64,000 nt of DNA from Solirubrobacter deserti (GTDB taxonomy: Bacteria > Actinomycetota > Thermoleophilia > Solirubrobacterales > Solirubrobacteraceae), in NCBI RefSeq assembly GCF_027587175.1, contig NZ_JAPCID010000010.1, positions 62,001-126,000 on the forward strand, written 5' to 3'. Under the pieces are notes generated by a model, which saw nothing but the letters and a program-made list of their open reading frames with translations, did no database searches and had not been told where the DNA came from. The translations under genes were made by a program, and so were the position numbers. Below, one piece after another: positions 32,721 through 40,677 of the stretch (position 1 is the first letter of the stretch; the number at the start of each line of letters is the position of its first letter).

Positions 32721-33464
32721 GTGCTCCGGCACTCCAACAGCGCTGAACAGAACCCGGACGTCAAGGACGTCACGGACACGTACGCCGAAGAGGACAACAC
32801 GCGCTTCTTCGCCGAGGCCACGGACCAGCTCGGCGGCCCGCGGGCGCTGATCGGGCTCGTCGGCGCCTGCGACCTGCCCGGTGTCGCGCTGCGCCGCGCG
32901 CAGTCGATCCTGCGCTGGGACCGCCGCCCGAGCCTGTGGTCGCACGCGTTCCTGGTGGTCGACGACGGGATCCGCGAGGTGACCCTGCACAGCCGCGCCG
33001 GCCACTTCCCCGAGCCGGCCGACAACGCCATCACGCCCGGGACGCTCGACCTCTACGAGCGCGACCCCAACGTCGCGCTGCTCAAGGTGAGCATGAGCGA
33101 CGAGGAGGCGGCCGCGGTGGCCCACCGCGCCGTCAAAGAGCCCAACCTCGAGCGCCTGCGCTACGACTTGTTCGAGGCGCTCGGCTTCTGGCAGGCCTAC
33201 CTGTGGACGCGCGGCACCGCGAACCCGCTCGAGCAGGGCATCCCGATGGCGGCCTCGGCGCTGATCGAGTACTGCTTCGAGGCCATCCAGCTCGACCTCA
33301 CCCCCGGTGCCAACGACCGCAACTCCGCCCCCGAGCACCTGTGGAACGGGGCCCGCTGGTGGACGGACGCCTTCGGGGAGTTCGGCCGCAAGATCGAAGG
33401 GCGGGCCGTGATCCGCGACCGCCACTGCCGCGTCCTCGGTCCAGGAGAAACCACATGGAAGTGA
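32721..33464 (+). CDS. Putative LRAT/permuted NlpC-P60-like protein
   Basis: This is a 247-residue protein. AAGGAGG precedes the GTG at 32721, which fixes the start. An N-terminal strand region WSHAFLVVDDG-REVTL supplies a histidine, and a later helix YCFEAI supplies a cysteine. That His-then-Cys order is the one seen in circularly permuted NlpC/P60 and LRAT-like thiol enzymes. The assignment rests only on this pattern. No signal peptide is present. It lies between the PhoD-like and cupin genes and overlaps the cupin by 10 bp. Confidence 0.55.
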   Translation: MLRHSNSAEQNPDVKDVTDTYAEEDNTRFFAEATDQLGGPRALIGLVGACDLPGVALRRAQSILRWDRRPSLWSHAFLVVDDGIREVTLHSRAGHFPEPADNAITPGTLDLYERDPNVALLKVSMSDEEAAAVAHRAVKEPNLERLRYDLFEALGFWQAYLWTRGTANPLEQGIPMAASALIEYCFEAIQLDLTPGANDRNSAPEHLWNGARWWTDAFGEFGRKIEGRAVIRDRHCRVLGPGETTWK

Positions 33465-33847
33465 TTCGTCCCCACCAGCACGCGACCCAGCGCGGCCCCG
33501 CCGAGTGGTTCACGGGCGACGTGTACATCGACCCGATCACCACCGGCCCGCACGTGAAGCTGCTGAGCGTGCACTTCACGCCCGGCGCGCGGACCGCCTG
33601 GCACAAACATCCGTTCGGCCAGACGATCCACGTCACGGAGGGCTCGGGCCTCGCGCAGTCGCGCGGAGGAAGGATCGAGCCCATCCGGGCCGGCGATACC
33701 GTGCACTTCGAGCCCGGGGAAGAGCACTGGCACGGTGCCGATTCAGCGAACTTCATGACCCACTTGGCGATGCAGGAGATCGCCGACGACGGCTCAGACG
33801 CGATCTGGGGCGACCACGTCACGGACGCCGAATACACGCAGCGCTGA
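33455..33847 (+). CDS. Small cupin-domain protein
   Basis: This is a 130-residue single-domain cupin. Motif 1 supplies metal ligands in PGARTAWHKHPFGQTIHVTEG, and motif 2 is PGEEHWHGAD. AGGAGA lies just before the ATG at 33455. Close relatives are annotated as carboxymuconolactone decarboxylase-linked or quercetinase-like cupins, but the substrate cannot be deduced. It overlaps the preceding gene by 10 bp and the convergent exporter gene by 54 bp. Confidence 0.88.
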   Translation: MEVIRPHQHATQRGPAEWFTGDVYIDPITTGPHVKLLSVHFTPGARTAWHKHPFGQTIHVTEGSGLAQSRGGRIEPIRAGDTVHFEPGEEHWHGADSANFMTHLAMQEIADDGSDAIWGDHVTDAEYTQR

Positions 33848-35218
33848 CGGGCGGGAGAGCCACAGCGCGACGGCGGTGGCGACCAGCAGCACGCCCGCGC
33901 CGACCACGAACGCGTAGTGGTAGCCGGAGAGCAGGTCCGCGGGCGCGGTCGAAGCGCCCGTGCGCTCGGCCGCGAGCGTCGCCAGCACGGCGAGGCCGAT
34001 CGCGCCGCCGACCTGCACGGTCGTGTTGATCAGGCCGGAGGCCAGGCCCGAGTCCTCGGGCCGGACGCCGGACATCGCGAGCGTCATCAGCGCGGGGGTG
34101 GAGAGGCCGGCGCCCAGGCCGATCAGCACGGTCGCGGGCAGCACGTCGACGACGAAGTTCCCGTCGATCGGCGCGCGGGCGAACAGCAGCAGACCCGCGA
34201 CGATCAGCAGCATGCTCGGCACGAGGATCGTGCGGGGCGCGAAGTGCTGGGAGAGCTTGAGCGACGTGATGCCCATCACGACGGTGGAGGGCAGGAACGC
34301 CAGGCCGACGGCCAGCGGGTCGTAGCCCAGGACGAGCTGGAGATACAGCGCCCCCAGGAAGAACAGGCTGAACATGCCGACCACCAGCAGCGCCATCACG
34401 ACGTTCGCGCCGGTCACGTCGCGTGACGCGAACAGGCGCAGCGGCATCAGCGGCGTCGCGATGCGGGCCTGGCGCACGAGGAAGGCGACCAGCGCGACGG
34501 CGGCGACGCCGGCGAGGATGAGCGTGCGCTGGGCGAGCCAGCCGTGCTCGGCGACACCGAGGACGGCGTAGACGCCCACCATCACGCCGCCCGTGAGCAG
34601 CGCGGCGCCGGGCAGATCGGCGCCCGCGCGGATGCCGATGCCGGGCCGGTCCTCGACCAGCCGCAGCGCCAGGACGCCGACGACGATCCCGATCGGCGCG
34701 TTGATGAGGAAGATCCAGTGCCAGTCGAGCGCGTCCGTGAGCACGCCGCCGGCCAGCAGGCCGATCGACCCGCCCGCGGAGGCCACGAAGCCGTAGACGC
34801 CGAGCGCCTTGGCCTGCTCGCGCGGCTGCGGGAACATCGTCACGATCATCCCGAGGACGACCGCGGAGGTGAGCGCGCCGCCCGCGCCCTGCACGAAGCG
34901 GGCGGCGATCAACATCCCCTGGGTCTGCGCGACCGCGCAGGCGATTGAAGCGAGGGTGAAGATGGCGAGGCCGGTGAGGAAGACGGTGCGCTGCCCGATC
35001 AGGTCACCGGCGCGGCCGGCCAGCAGCAGCAGGCCGCCGAAGGCGATCAGGTACGCGTTGACGACCCACGCCAGGTTGCTGGCGGTGAAGGACAGGTCGT
35101 CCTGGATGGAGGGGAGGGCGACGTTCACGATCGTGGCGTCGAGGACGATCATCAGCGTCCCCGCGCACAGGACGTGGAGCGCGGCCCAGCGGTTGCGTTC
35201 CGGGGAGGAGGAGGTCAT
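33794..35218 (-). CDS. MFS drug exporter, DHA2 (EmrB/QacA) type
   Basis: This 474-residue protein has about 14 membrane helices. The family motifs are MIVLDATIVNVALPSIQDDL in the first helix, LLLAGRAGDLIGQRTVFL between helices 2 and 3, and the motif C-like region VASAGGSIGLLAGGVLTD. Family members export drugs, antibiotics or dyes using the proton gradient. No dedicated repressor gene is adjacent, and the upstream gene is a divergent two-component system. Confidence 0.9.
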   Translation of the reverse strand: MTSSSPERNRWAALHVLCAGTLMIVLDATIVNVALPSIQDDLSFTASNLAWVVNAYLIAFGGLLLLAGRAGDLIGQRTVFLTGLAIFTLASIACAVAQTQGMLIAARFVQGAGGALTSAVVLGMIVTMFPQPREQAKALGVYGFVASAGGSIGLLAGGVLTDALDWHWIFLINAPIGIVVGVLALRLVEDRPGIGIRAGADLPGAALLTGGVMVGVYAVLGVAEHGWLAQRTLILAGVAAVALVAFLVRQARIATPLMPLRLFASRDVTGANVVMALLVVGMFSLFFLGALYLQLVLGYDPLAVGLAFLPSTVVMGITSLKLSQHFAPRTILVPSMLLIVAGLLLFARAPIDGNFVVDVLPATVLIGLGAGLSTPALMTLAMSGVRPEDSGLASGLINTTVQVGGAIGLAVLATLAAERTGASTAPADLLSGYHYAFVVGAGVLLVATAVALWLSRPSALRVFGVRDVVAPDRV

Positions 35219-35321
35219 GCCCGTACAGACGGCACGCGCGCCCGAAACTCATCGCTCGCGCTAAGAGTGTTCTCATCGTCGTCTTACGTCCAGCCGAGCC
35301 GGACGCCCCAACCTCGGGCGG

Positions 35322-35537
35322 GTGCGCGTGCGCCCGTTGACCGTCGTCCTGTGCGCGCTGGCGTTCGCCGTCGGGACCGTCGTGGTCGTCACGCTGGTCG
35401 TGCGGCCGCCGGCTCCCCCGGCCGTGCGGGCGATCGAGCTGCTGCCCGGCGCGCCGACCGTGACGCCGACGCCCACGACGTTCGCTCCGCCCGAGGACGA
35501 CGACGCCGACGAGGACCCGTTCGACGACGATGAGTAG
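35322..35537 (+). CDS. Small single-TM protein with acidic outer tail
   Basis: This is a 71-residue protein (GTG 35322, or GTG 35328). It has one membrane helix (about residues 5-27), a Pro/Thr-rich linker and a strongly acidic end (EDDDADEDPFDDDE). It overlaps the histidine kinase start by 8 bp, so it is translationally coupled to the two-component system. The orientation with the acidic tail outside is inferred from the Arg at the N-terminus. A cation-binding accessory of the kinase is a reasonable guess. Confidence 0.65.
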   Translation: MRVRPLTVVLCALAFAVGTVVVVTLVVRPPAPPAVRAIELLPGAPTVTPTPTTFAPPEDDDADEDPFDDDE

Positions 35538-36834
35538 CCGGACGCGGATCGTGCTGTCGGTCGCGCTGCTGTTCGCGCTCGCGACGGCGCTGTCGACGCT
35601 CGCGCTGCGGCAGGTGCTGCTGGCGCGTGTCGACGCGCGCATCCAGTCCGCGCTCGCGCAGGAGGCGGCCGAGCTGCAGCAGTTCGCCGAGCAGGTGCGG
35701 GTCGCCGACGCGCGCACGCTCTTCGACCAGTTCCTGGCGCGCGACGTGCCCGACGAGGCCGAGGCGTCGTTCACGTTCGTCGGCGAGCAGCCGTACCGCT
35801 CCAACGCCGACCTCGGCGCGAGCCAGGAGCTGATCGACGGCGTGCGGGACCTCGGCGACGTGGACGCGGTCGAGCGCGGCGACCTCGACGACTCCTACCG
35901 CTACCTGGCCGTGCCCGTGAACCTGCGCGGGGAGCGCGTCGGGACGTTCGTCGTGACCTCCGACCTCGGACGCGAGCGGGGCGAGGTGGCGGAGGCCGTG
36001 CGCGTCGCGGCCGGGATCGGCTTCGGCGTGGTCGTGCTCGTGTCGCTGCTCGCGTTCGCCACCGTCGGACGCGTGCTCGCGCCGCTCGACGAGCTCGGCG
36101 CGACGGCCCGCTCGATCGAGTCCGGCGACGACCTCACGCGCCGCATCGACGTGCGCGGCGGCGACGACATCGCCGAGCTCGGGCACCTGTTCAACGCGAT
36201 GCTCGACCGGCTGGAGATGGCGTTCGCGCTCCAGCGCGAGTTCGTGTCCGACGCCGGGCACGAGCTGCGCACGCCGATCACGATCATCCGCGGCCATCTG
36301 CAGCTGCTCGACCGCGACCCGGAGACCTACCGGATCGTGTCCGACGAGCTCGATCGGATGAGCCGCTTCGTGGAGGACCTGCTGACGCTGGCGAAGTCCG
36401 AGCGGCCGGACTTCCTCATGCTCTCCGAGCTGGACCTGGACCTGCTGACGGACGAGCTGATGGCCAAGGCGAAGCGGCTCGCGCCGCGCCGGTGGACGCT
36501 GGAGGCGACCGGCGCCGGGTTGCTGCGCGGAGACCGCCAGCGGCTCACGCAGGCCGTCATGAACCTCGCGCACAACGCGGTCCAGCACACGCACGAGGGC
36601 GACACGATCACGCTGGGCTCCGCTCACAGCGGAACCGAGGCCCGGCTGTGGGTGGCCGACACCGGCCCGGGCGTGGCCGAGGAGGACCGCGAGCGGATCT
36701 TCGAGCGCTACGCCGGCGACGGGACCGGCCTGGGTCTGGCGATCGTCCGGACGATCGCGCTCGCGCACGGCGGGCGGGTCGAGCTGGAGAGCGACGACGG
36801 CGCGAGGTTCACGATCGTGCTGCCCGCCTCATGA
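35530..36834 (+). CDS. Two-component sensor histidine kinase
   Basis: This 434-residue kinase has two membrane helices (about residues 7-27 and 156-178) around a ~125-residue sensor domain. HAMP (VGRVLAPLDEL...SIESGDDLTRRI) comes next, then a HisKA dimerisation helix with the phosphorylated H244 in SDAGHELRTPI, and a catalytic domain with NLAHNAVQHT, WVADTGPGV and GTGLGLAIVR. It overlaps the response regulator gene by 4 bp. The acidic membrane peptide upstream and PepSY protein downstream suggest it senses the cell envelope or cations. Confidence 0.93.
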   Translation: MSSRTRIVLSVALLFALATALSTLALRQVLLARVDARIQSALAQEAAELQQFAEQVRVADARTLFDQFLARDVPDEAEASFTFVGEQPYRSNADLGASQELIDGVRDLGDVDAVERGDLDDSYRYLAVPVNLRGERVGTFVVTSDLGRERGEVAEAVRVAAGIGFGVVVLVSLLAFATVGRVLAPLDELGATARSIESGDDLTRRIDVRGGDDIAELGHLFNAMLDRLEMAFALQREFVSDAGHELRTPITIIRGHLQLLDRDPETYRIVSDELDRMSRFVEDLLTLAKSERPDFLMLSELDLDLLTDELMAKAKRLAPRRWTLEATGAGLLRGDRQRLTQAVMNLAHNAVQHTHEGDTITLGSAHSGTEARLWVADTGPGVAEEDRERIFERYAGDGTGLGLAIVRTIALAHGGRVELESDDGARFTIVLPAS

Positions 36835-37496
36835 GCAGCCGGATCCTGATCGCCGAGGACGAGCGCAACCTGGTCGCGTTCCTGGAGAAGGGCCTGCGGG
36901 CGGCCGGCTACGTGACCACGGCGGTGGGGGACGGACCGTCGGCGATCGCGCTGGCGCGCGACGAGGACTTCGAGCTGATGATCCTGGACCTCGGGCTGCC
37001 GGTGCTGGACGGCACGGAGGTGCTGCGGACGCTGCGGGCGCAGGGCCGGACGCTGCCGATCCTGATCCTGAGCGCGCGCGACGACGTGCGCGACAAGGTC
37101 GCCGGACTGCAGCTCGGGGCCGACGACTACGTGACCAAGCCCTTCGAGTTCGACGAGCTGCTCGCGCGCGTGCAGGTGCGGCTGCGCGCGGCGGGGACGA
37201 GCGCGCCGACGGTGCTGACCGTCGGCGGGATCGCGCTCGACCTGCGTACGCGCCGGGCGAGCGTGGACGGGGAGACGGTCGAGCTCTCGGCGCGCGAGTT
37301 CGCGCTCCTGGAGCTGCTACTGCGCCACCCGGACCAGGTGCTCAGCCGCCAGCAGCTGCTGGCCCGGGTGTGGGGCTACGACTTCGACCCCGGCTCCAAC
37401 GTGGTCGAGGTCTACGTGGGCTACCTGCGCCGCAAGCTGGGCGCCGCGCACATCGAGACCGTGCGCGGCATGGGGTATCGCCTGCGCGCCACGTAG
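36831..37496 (+). CDS. OmpR-family response regulator
   Basis: This 221-residue protein has a receiver domain with the acidic pair in IAEDERN, the phosphorylation site D53 (LMILDLGLPVLDG), T/S in LILSARD and K in VTKPFEF. A winged-helix DNA-binding domain follows (VELSAREFALLELLLRHPDQVLS...NVVEVYVGYLRRKLG). ATG overlaps the kinase stop (ATGA), so the pair is cognate. Confidence 0.95.
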   Translation: MSSRILIAEDERNLVAFLEKGLRAAGYVTTAVGDGPSAIALARDEDFELMILDLGLPVLDGTEVLRTLRAQGRTLPILILSARDDVRDKVAGLQLGADDYVTKPFEFDELLARVQVRLRAAGTSAPTVLTVGGIALDLRTRRASVDGETVELSAREFALLELLLRHPDQVLSRQQLLARVWGYDFDPGSNVVEVYVGYLRRKLGAAHIETVRGMGYRLRAT

Positions 37497-37518
37497 GGCG
37501 ACCCCCCGGGGGCAAGCG

Positions 37519-37986
37519 TCAGTCGTCGTCGCGGTCCACGCGCAGGACCTTGCCGGTGCGGGCGTCGACGTCGACGTCGGTGTCGTCGGCGAAGCCGATC
37601 TGCCACACGAGCTGCCCCTCGTCGCTGTCGAGGTCGGCGTCCGTGAGCGCGGTCTCGCCCACGCGCGGGGCGGCGGCGCGCAGCGCCGCGACGAGGCTGA
37701 CCCGCGCCTGGTCGACCTCGGTCTCGCGGTCGTCGCGGCGCGTCTTGGTGACCTTGCTGCCGTCGAGCGCGACGAGCTTCTGGGTGCCGTCGGCGAACGT
37801 GACCTCCCAGTGGCGGCGCTCCTTGTCGAGCTCGTACAGCTTGGCCGAGACGCCCTTGGAGGCGGTCTGCACGGCGCGGACGGCGTCGGAGGAGGAGGCG
37901 GCGGTCGCTCCCGTGACCGCGAAGGCGGCGGTCCCGGCGACGGCGGCGGTGGTGGCGGTCAGCCCTGCGATCGTGCGCTTCTTCAT
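37519..37986 (-). CDS. Secreted PepSY-domain protein
   Basis: This 155-residue exported protein has a signal peptide (MKKRT then an Ala/Thr-rich core, cleavage near ATAAS). Two PepSY-like repeats follow: VSAKLYELDKERRHWEVTFADG with QKLVALDGSKV, and a second ending in VWQIGFADDTDVDVDARTGKVLRVDRDDD. Such proteins often accompany two-component systems that respond to cations or envelope stress. It is convergent with the response regulator gene, 22 bp apart. Confidence 0.85.
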   Translation of the reverse strand: MKKRTIAGLTATTAAVAGTAAFAVTGATAASSSDAVRAVQTASKGVSAKLYELDKERRHWEVTFADGTQKLVALDGSKVTKTRRDDRETEVDQARVSLVAALRAAAPRVGETALTDADLDSDEGQLVWQIGFADDTDVDVDARTGKVLRVDRDDD

Positions 37987-38044
37987 GCTCTTCAGCGTGC
38001 GCACTCGCGCTAAGGCGGCCCTGTGACCGATATGAGACCGCTCT

Positions 38045-38050
38045 TATCGT
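38045..38050 (+). promoter_or_regulatory. Putative -10 box TATCGT of the NmrA-like gene
   Basis: TATCGT ends 7 nt before ATG 38058. GTGACC at 38023-38028 is a plausible -35 with a 16-bp spacer. No ribosome binding site is present. Confidence 0.5.
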
Positions 38051-38057
38051 CTTGGGG

Positions 38058-38885
38058 ATGAGCCTTGTCATCACGGGTGCGTCCGGCCAGCTCGGCCGGC
38101 TCGTCACCGCTGAGCTGCTGAAGACCGTCGAGCCGTCGGAGCTGATCCTGCTCACCCGCGCGCCCGAGGCACTCGACGTGCCGGGCGCGCAGGTGCGCTC
38201 GTTCGACTGGAACGCCGCCACGCCGGCCGCGTTCGAGGGCGGCGAGCGGATGCTGCTGATCTCCGGTCCGGACATCGGCGCGCGCGTGGACGGCCACAAG
38301 GCGGCGGTCGACGCCGCGGTCGCGGGCGGCGTGCGGTTCATCGCCTACACGTCGATCCCGAACCCGTCCGACAACAATCCGATCGTGGTCGCGGCCGAGC
38401 ACCGCGCGACCGAGGAGCACATCCGCGCGAGCGGCGCGCGCTGGGCGATGCTGCGCAACAACATCTACGCCGAGATCCAGGCACCGGCCTACCAGGCCGC
38501 GATCGCCACCGGGCGCCTGGTCACCAACGGCGGGCCGGTCGGCTTCGTCAGCCGCCTGGACTGCGCCCGTTCCGCCGCCGCGGTGCTCGCGGGCGGCGAC
38601 CACGACGGCCGCGAGTACGACATCACGGGTCCGGAGGCGCTCGGCCCGGCCGAGCTCGCGGCGCTCTTCTCGGAGCTCGGCGGCAAGCCGGTCGAGCCCG
38701 TGCTCGTCGGCGACGAGGAGTACATCAGCGGCCTGGTCAAGAACGCGGGCATGCCGGACGCGGTGGCGACGATCTACTCGACGTTCGGCATCGGCGCGCG
38801 GCTCGGCTACTCGGCGGTGGTCAGCCCCGCCGTGCGCCAGCTCACCGGCCACGACCCGCTCACGCTGCGCGAGGTCCTTTCCTAA
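38058..38885 (+). CDS. NmrA/QOR2-like NAD(P)H-binding reductase
   Basis: This 275-residue protein has an atypical short-chain dehydrogenase fold with the nucleotide motif VITGASGQLGRLV and then ILLTRAPEAL. Segments such as FIAYTSIPNPSDNNPIVVAAEH, WAMLRNNIYAE and FVSRLDCARSAAAVLAGG closely resemble NAD(P)H:quinone oxidoreductase 2 (QOR2/YtfG). Quinone reduction or redox sensing is expected. It shares a terminator hairpin with the convergent TetR gene, a regulator that may control it. Confidence 0.87.
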   Translation: MSLVITGASGQLGRLVTAELLKTVEPSELILLTRAPEALDVPGAQVRSFDWNAATPAAFEGGERMLLISGPDIGARVDGHKAAVDAAVAGGVRFIAYTSIPNPSDNNPIVVAAEHRATEEHIRASGARWAMLRNNIYAEIQAPAYQAAIATGRLVTNGGPVGFVSRLDCARSAAAVLAGGDHDGREYDITGPEALGPAELAALFSELGGKPVEPVLVGDEEYISGLVKNAGMPDAVATIYSTFGIGARLGYSAVVSPAVRQLTGHDPLTLREVLS

Positions 38886-38909
38886 AGAGGGACAGTCCCT
38901 CTTTAGGAA
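38879..38909. terminator. Perfect 14-bp hairpin containing both stop codons
   Basis: TTCCTAAAGAGGGA (38879-38892) pairs perfectly with TCCCTCTTTAGGAA (38896-38909) around CAG. The forward gene's TAA (38883-38885) and the reverse gene's TAA (38903-38905) lie symmetrically inside the two arms. The next bases are AAAA on the forward strand. It serves as a very compact bidirectional terminator. Confidence 0.8.
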
Positions 38910-39472
38910 AAGAGGCGGTCGAGGTGGGCGTCGAGCGCCTCGACCACTCGCTGCGGATCGCCCTCGCCGAACAGCAGCGGTTCGGCGAGGCCCGAGTTGA
39001 GCGCCAGCAGCGTCATCGCCTCGCGCTCGGGGTCCGCGACACCCGCCTCGCGCAGCATCGTGGTGAAGATCTCCTCGAGCTCGTTGAGGTCGGCGCGCAG
39101 CTTGGCCCCGAGCTCGGGCGAGAACATCGCGCGGTGGGCGAACGCGATGGACACGCGCAGCGCGGCCGTGCGGCGCGCGTCGAGCGGCAGCAGCTCGAGC
39201 AGGATCTCGCGGACCGCGCCCTTCCACGAGCCGGCGGCGTTCGCGCGCTCGTCGGCGCGCCGGCCGATGTCGTCGCTCACGACCTGGTACGCGTGCCGCA
39301 ACATCTCGTCCTTGCTCTTGAAGTAGTGCTGGACGGTGCCGATCGAGACGCCCGCGCGGTCGGCGATCGTGCGGATGCTCGCCGCCTCCAACCCGGACTC
39401 CGCGACGACGCTCAGCAGCACCTCGGTGAGGCGCGCGCGGCGTTCGTCATGGTCGACCGGGGCAGGTGTCAT
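38903..39472 (-). CDS. TetR-family transcriptional regulator
   Basis: This 189-residue protein has the TetR helix-turn-helix (LTEVLLSVVAESGLEAASIRTIADRAGVSIGTVQHYFKSKDEML) and a helical ligand-binding domain of the BetI-like/TetR_C_6 type. ATG at 39472 is chosen because a TACCAT box lies 8 nt before it on the reverse strand. It is divergent from the next gene by only 25 bp and convergent with the NmrA-like reductase; either may be its target. Confidence 0.9.
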   Translation of the reverse strand: MTPAPVDHDERRARLTEVLLSVVAESGLEAASIRTIADRAGVSIGTVQHYFKSKDEMLRHAYQVVSDDIGRRADERANAAGSWKGAVREILLELLPLDARRTAALRVSIAFAHRAMFSPELGAKLRADLNELEEIFTTMLREAGVADPEREAMTLLALNSGLAEPLLFGEGDPQRVVEALDAHLDRLFS

Positions 39473-39490
39473 ACGAGTGTATGGTACGCT
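39470..39490. promoter_or_regulatory. Overlapping divergent -10 boxes and palindrome
   Basis: TACCAT on the reverse strand (forward 39481-39486) ends 8 nt before ATG 39472, and TACGCT (39485-39490) ends 7 nt before ATG 39498. The palindrome CATAC-GAGT-GTATG (39470-39483) covers the TetR start and its box, a plausible autoregulatory operator. Confidence 0.55.
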
Positions 39491-39497
39491 GGCGGCT

Positions 39498-40091
39498 ATG
39501 CCCACCACCTTCAGCGTTCAGTACGAGGGTCGCACGATCGAGGTGGTGCCCGACGCGATCACCGAGCGCGACCGGGTGCGGCTGCTGGTGGACGGCGAGA
39601 CGGTTGCGGGGAGCAAGGCGAACGGCCGGAACACCGTGCTGGCTGGCGACGGGCTCGAGGTGCGCGCCGTTATGCCGTTCTGGGGCGGCAGCGTCACGAG
39701 CGCGTCGCTGGTCGTGGAGGACGGCGAGATCGAGCTCGAGCCGGAGCCCGGCACGCGCGCGGCGCGCCGGGCCGCGTTCGCCCGCGCCCATCCGAAGCTG
39801 TACGCGTCGCGGCACGTGGTCTCCGGCGCCGCGCAGGTGGCGGCGGCGATCATCGGCTTCACGTTCCTGCTGGGACTGCTGCCGGACATCTCGATCGACC
39901 TGCCGGACATCCCGCTCCCGGCAATCGATCTGCCCGACATCCCGTGGCCGTCGGTCGACCTGCCGGACATCGCGGTGCCGGGCTGGATCAAAGCGATCGC
40001 CGAGTCCAAGCAGTACTGGCTGCCGATCCTGGTCGGCCTGCTGCTCGCCAGCCGCGAGCTCAAGCGGCGGAAGCAGCTGCGCCGCGGCTAG
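39498..40091 (+). CDS. Membrane protein with tandem DLPDI repeats
   Basis: This is a 197-residue protein. A cytosolic beta-rich half (FSVQYEGRTIEVV, DGLEVRAVMPFWGG) is followed by a charged helix, a membrane helix (about residues 112-131), the repeats, and a second hydrophobic helix (about 172-187) with a basic tail. The repeat region has three ~10-residue units of the form [I/V]DLPDIxxPx, with SIDLPDIPLP, AIDLPDIPWP and SVDLPDIAVP. The family is unknown to me. It is divergent from a TetR regulator that probably controls it. Confidence 0.75.
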   Translation: MPTTFSVQYEGRTIEVVPDAITERDRVRLLVDGETVAGSKANGRNTVLAGDGLEVRAVMPFWGGSVTSASLVVEDGEIELEPEPGTRAARRAAFARAHPKLYASRHVVSGAAQVAAAIIGFTFLLGLLPDISIDLPDIPLPAIDLPDIPWPSVDLPDIAVPGWIKAIAESKQYWLPILVGLLLASRELKRRKQLRRG

Positions 40092-40094
40092 CCT
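40089..40094 (+). promoter_or_regulatory. Putative -10 box TAGCCT before TTG-start hydrolase gene
   Basis: TAGCCT overlaps the preceding stop codon and ends 7 nt before TTG 40102. The same hexamer and spacing recur before 46213. Confidence 0.4.
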
Positions 40095-40101
40095 TCACGG
40101 C

Positions 40102-40677
40102 TTGCTCGAGCTCGACACCCCGCACGGTCCCGCGCGCGCCCACCCTCACCTCGTGGACGGCGCGTCGACCGTGCTCGTGCTCGGCCACGGCGCGGGCGGC
40201 GGCGTCACCGCGCCGGACCTGGTGGCCGCGACGCAGACCGCCAACGAAGCCGGCGTCTCCGTCTACCTGATCGAGCAGCCCTACCGCGTCGCGGGCCGCA
40301 AGTCCGCGGCGCCGGCGCCGCAGCTCGACGCGGCCTGGACGGCGGTCTGCGCGGGGCTGCCGATCGAGGGTCTCACGCTGCTCGTCGGCGGCCGCTCGTC
40401 CGGCGCCCGCGTGGCCTGCCGGACGGCCGAGGCGGTCGGCGCGGCCGGCGTGCTGTGCCTCGCGTTCCCGCTGCACCCGCCCGGCCGGCCGGAGAAGACA
40501 CGGCTGCCCGAGCTGGAGGGCGTGAAGGTCCCGGTGCTGATCGTCCAGGGCGAGAGCGACCCGTTCGGGATGCCGCCCGAGGCCCCGGATCGCACCGTCG
40601 TGCGGCTGCGCGGCAACCACAGCCTGCGCAGCGACGTCAACGGGCTGCGCGCCGCGGTCCGCTCGTTCCTCGGCTAG
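40102..40677 (+). CDS. Alpha/beta hydrolase, KANSL3/Tex30-like
   Basis: This 191-residue protein has a small alpha/beta-hydrolase fold. Visible are the GHGAGGG oxyanion region, LLVGGRSSGARVACR with the nucleophile serine in GRSSGA, VLIVQGESDPFG with the acid, and GNHSL with the histidine. The start is a TTG at 40102, chosen because no ATG or GTG is available between the previous stop and the first strand. The substrate is unknown. The stop overlaps the stop of the convergent gene. Confidence 0.8.
   Translation: MLELDTPHGPARAHPHLVDGASTVLVLGHGAGGGVTAPDLVAATQTANEAGVSVYLIEQPYRVAGRKSAAPAPQLDAAWTAVCAGLPIEGLTLLVGGRSSGARVACRTAEAVGAAGVLCLAFPLHPPGRPEKTRLPELEGVKVPVLIVQGESDPFGMPPEAPDRTVVRLRGNHSLRSDVNGLRAAVRSFLG

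Noticed and set aside
29759-33034. A 1091-codon reverse open frame across the sigma fusion and PhoD-like genes
   Set aside because: It spans two unrelated forward genes and has no domains.
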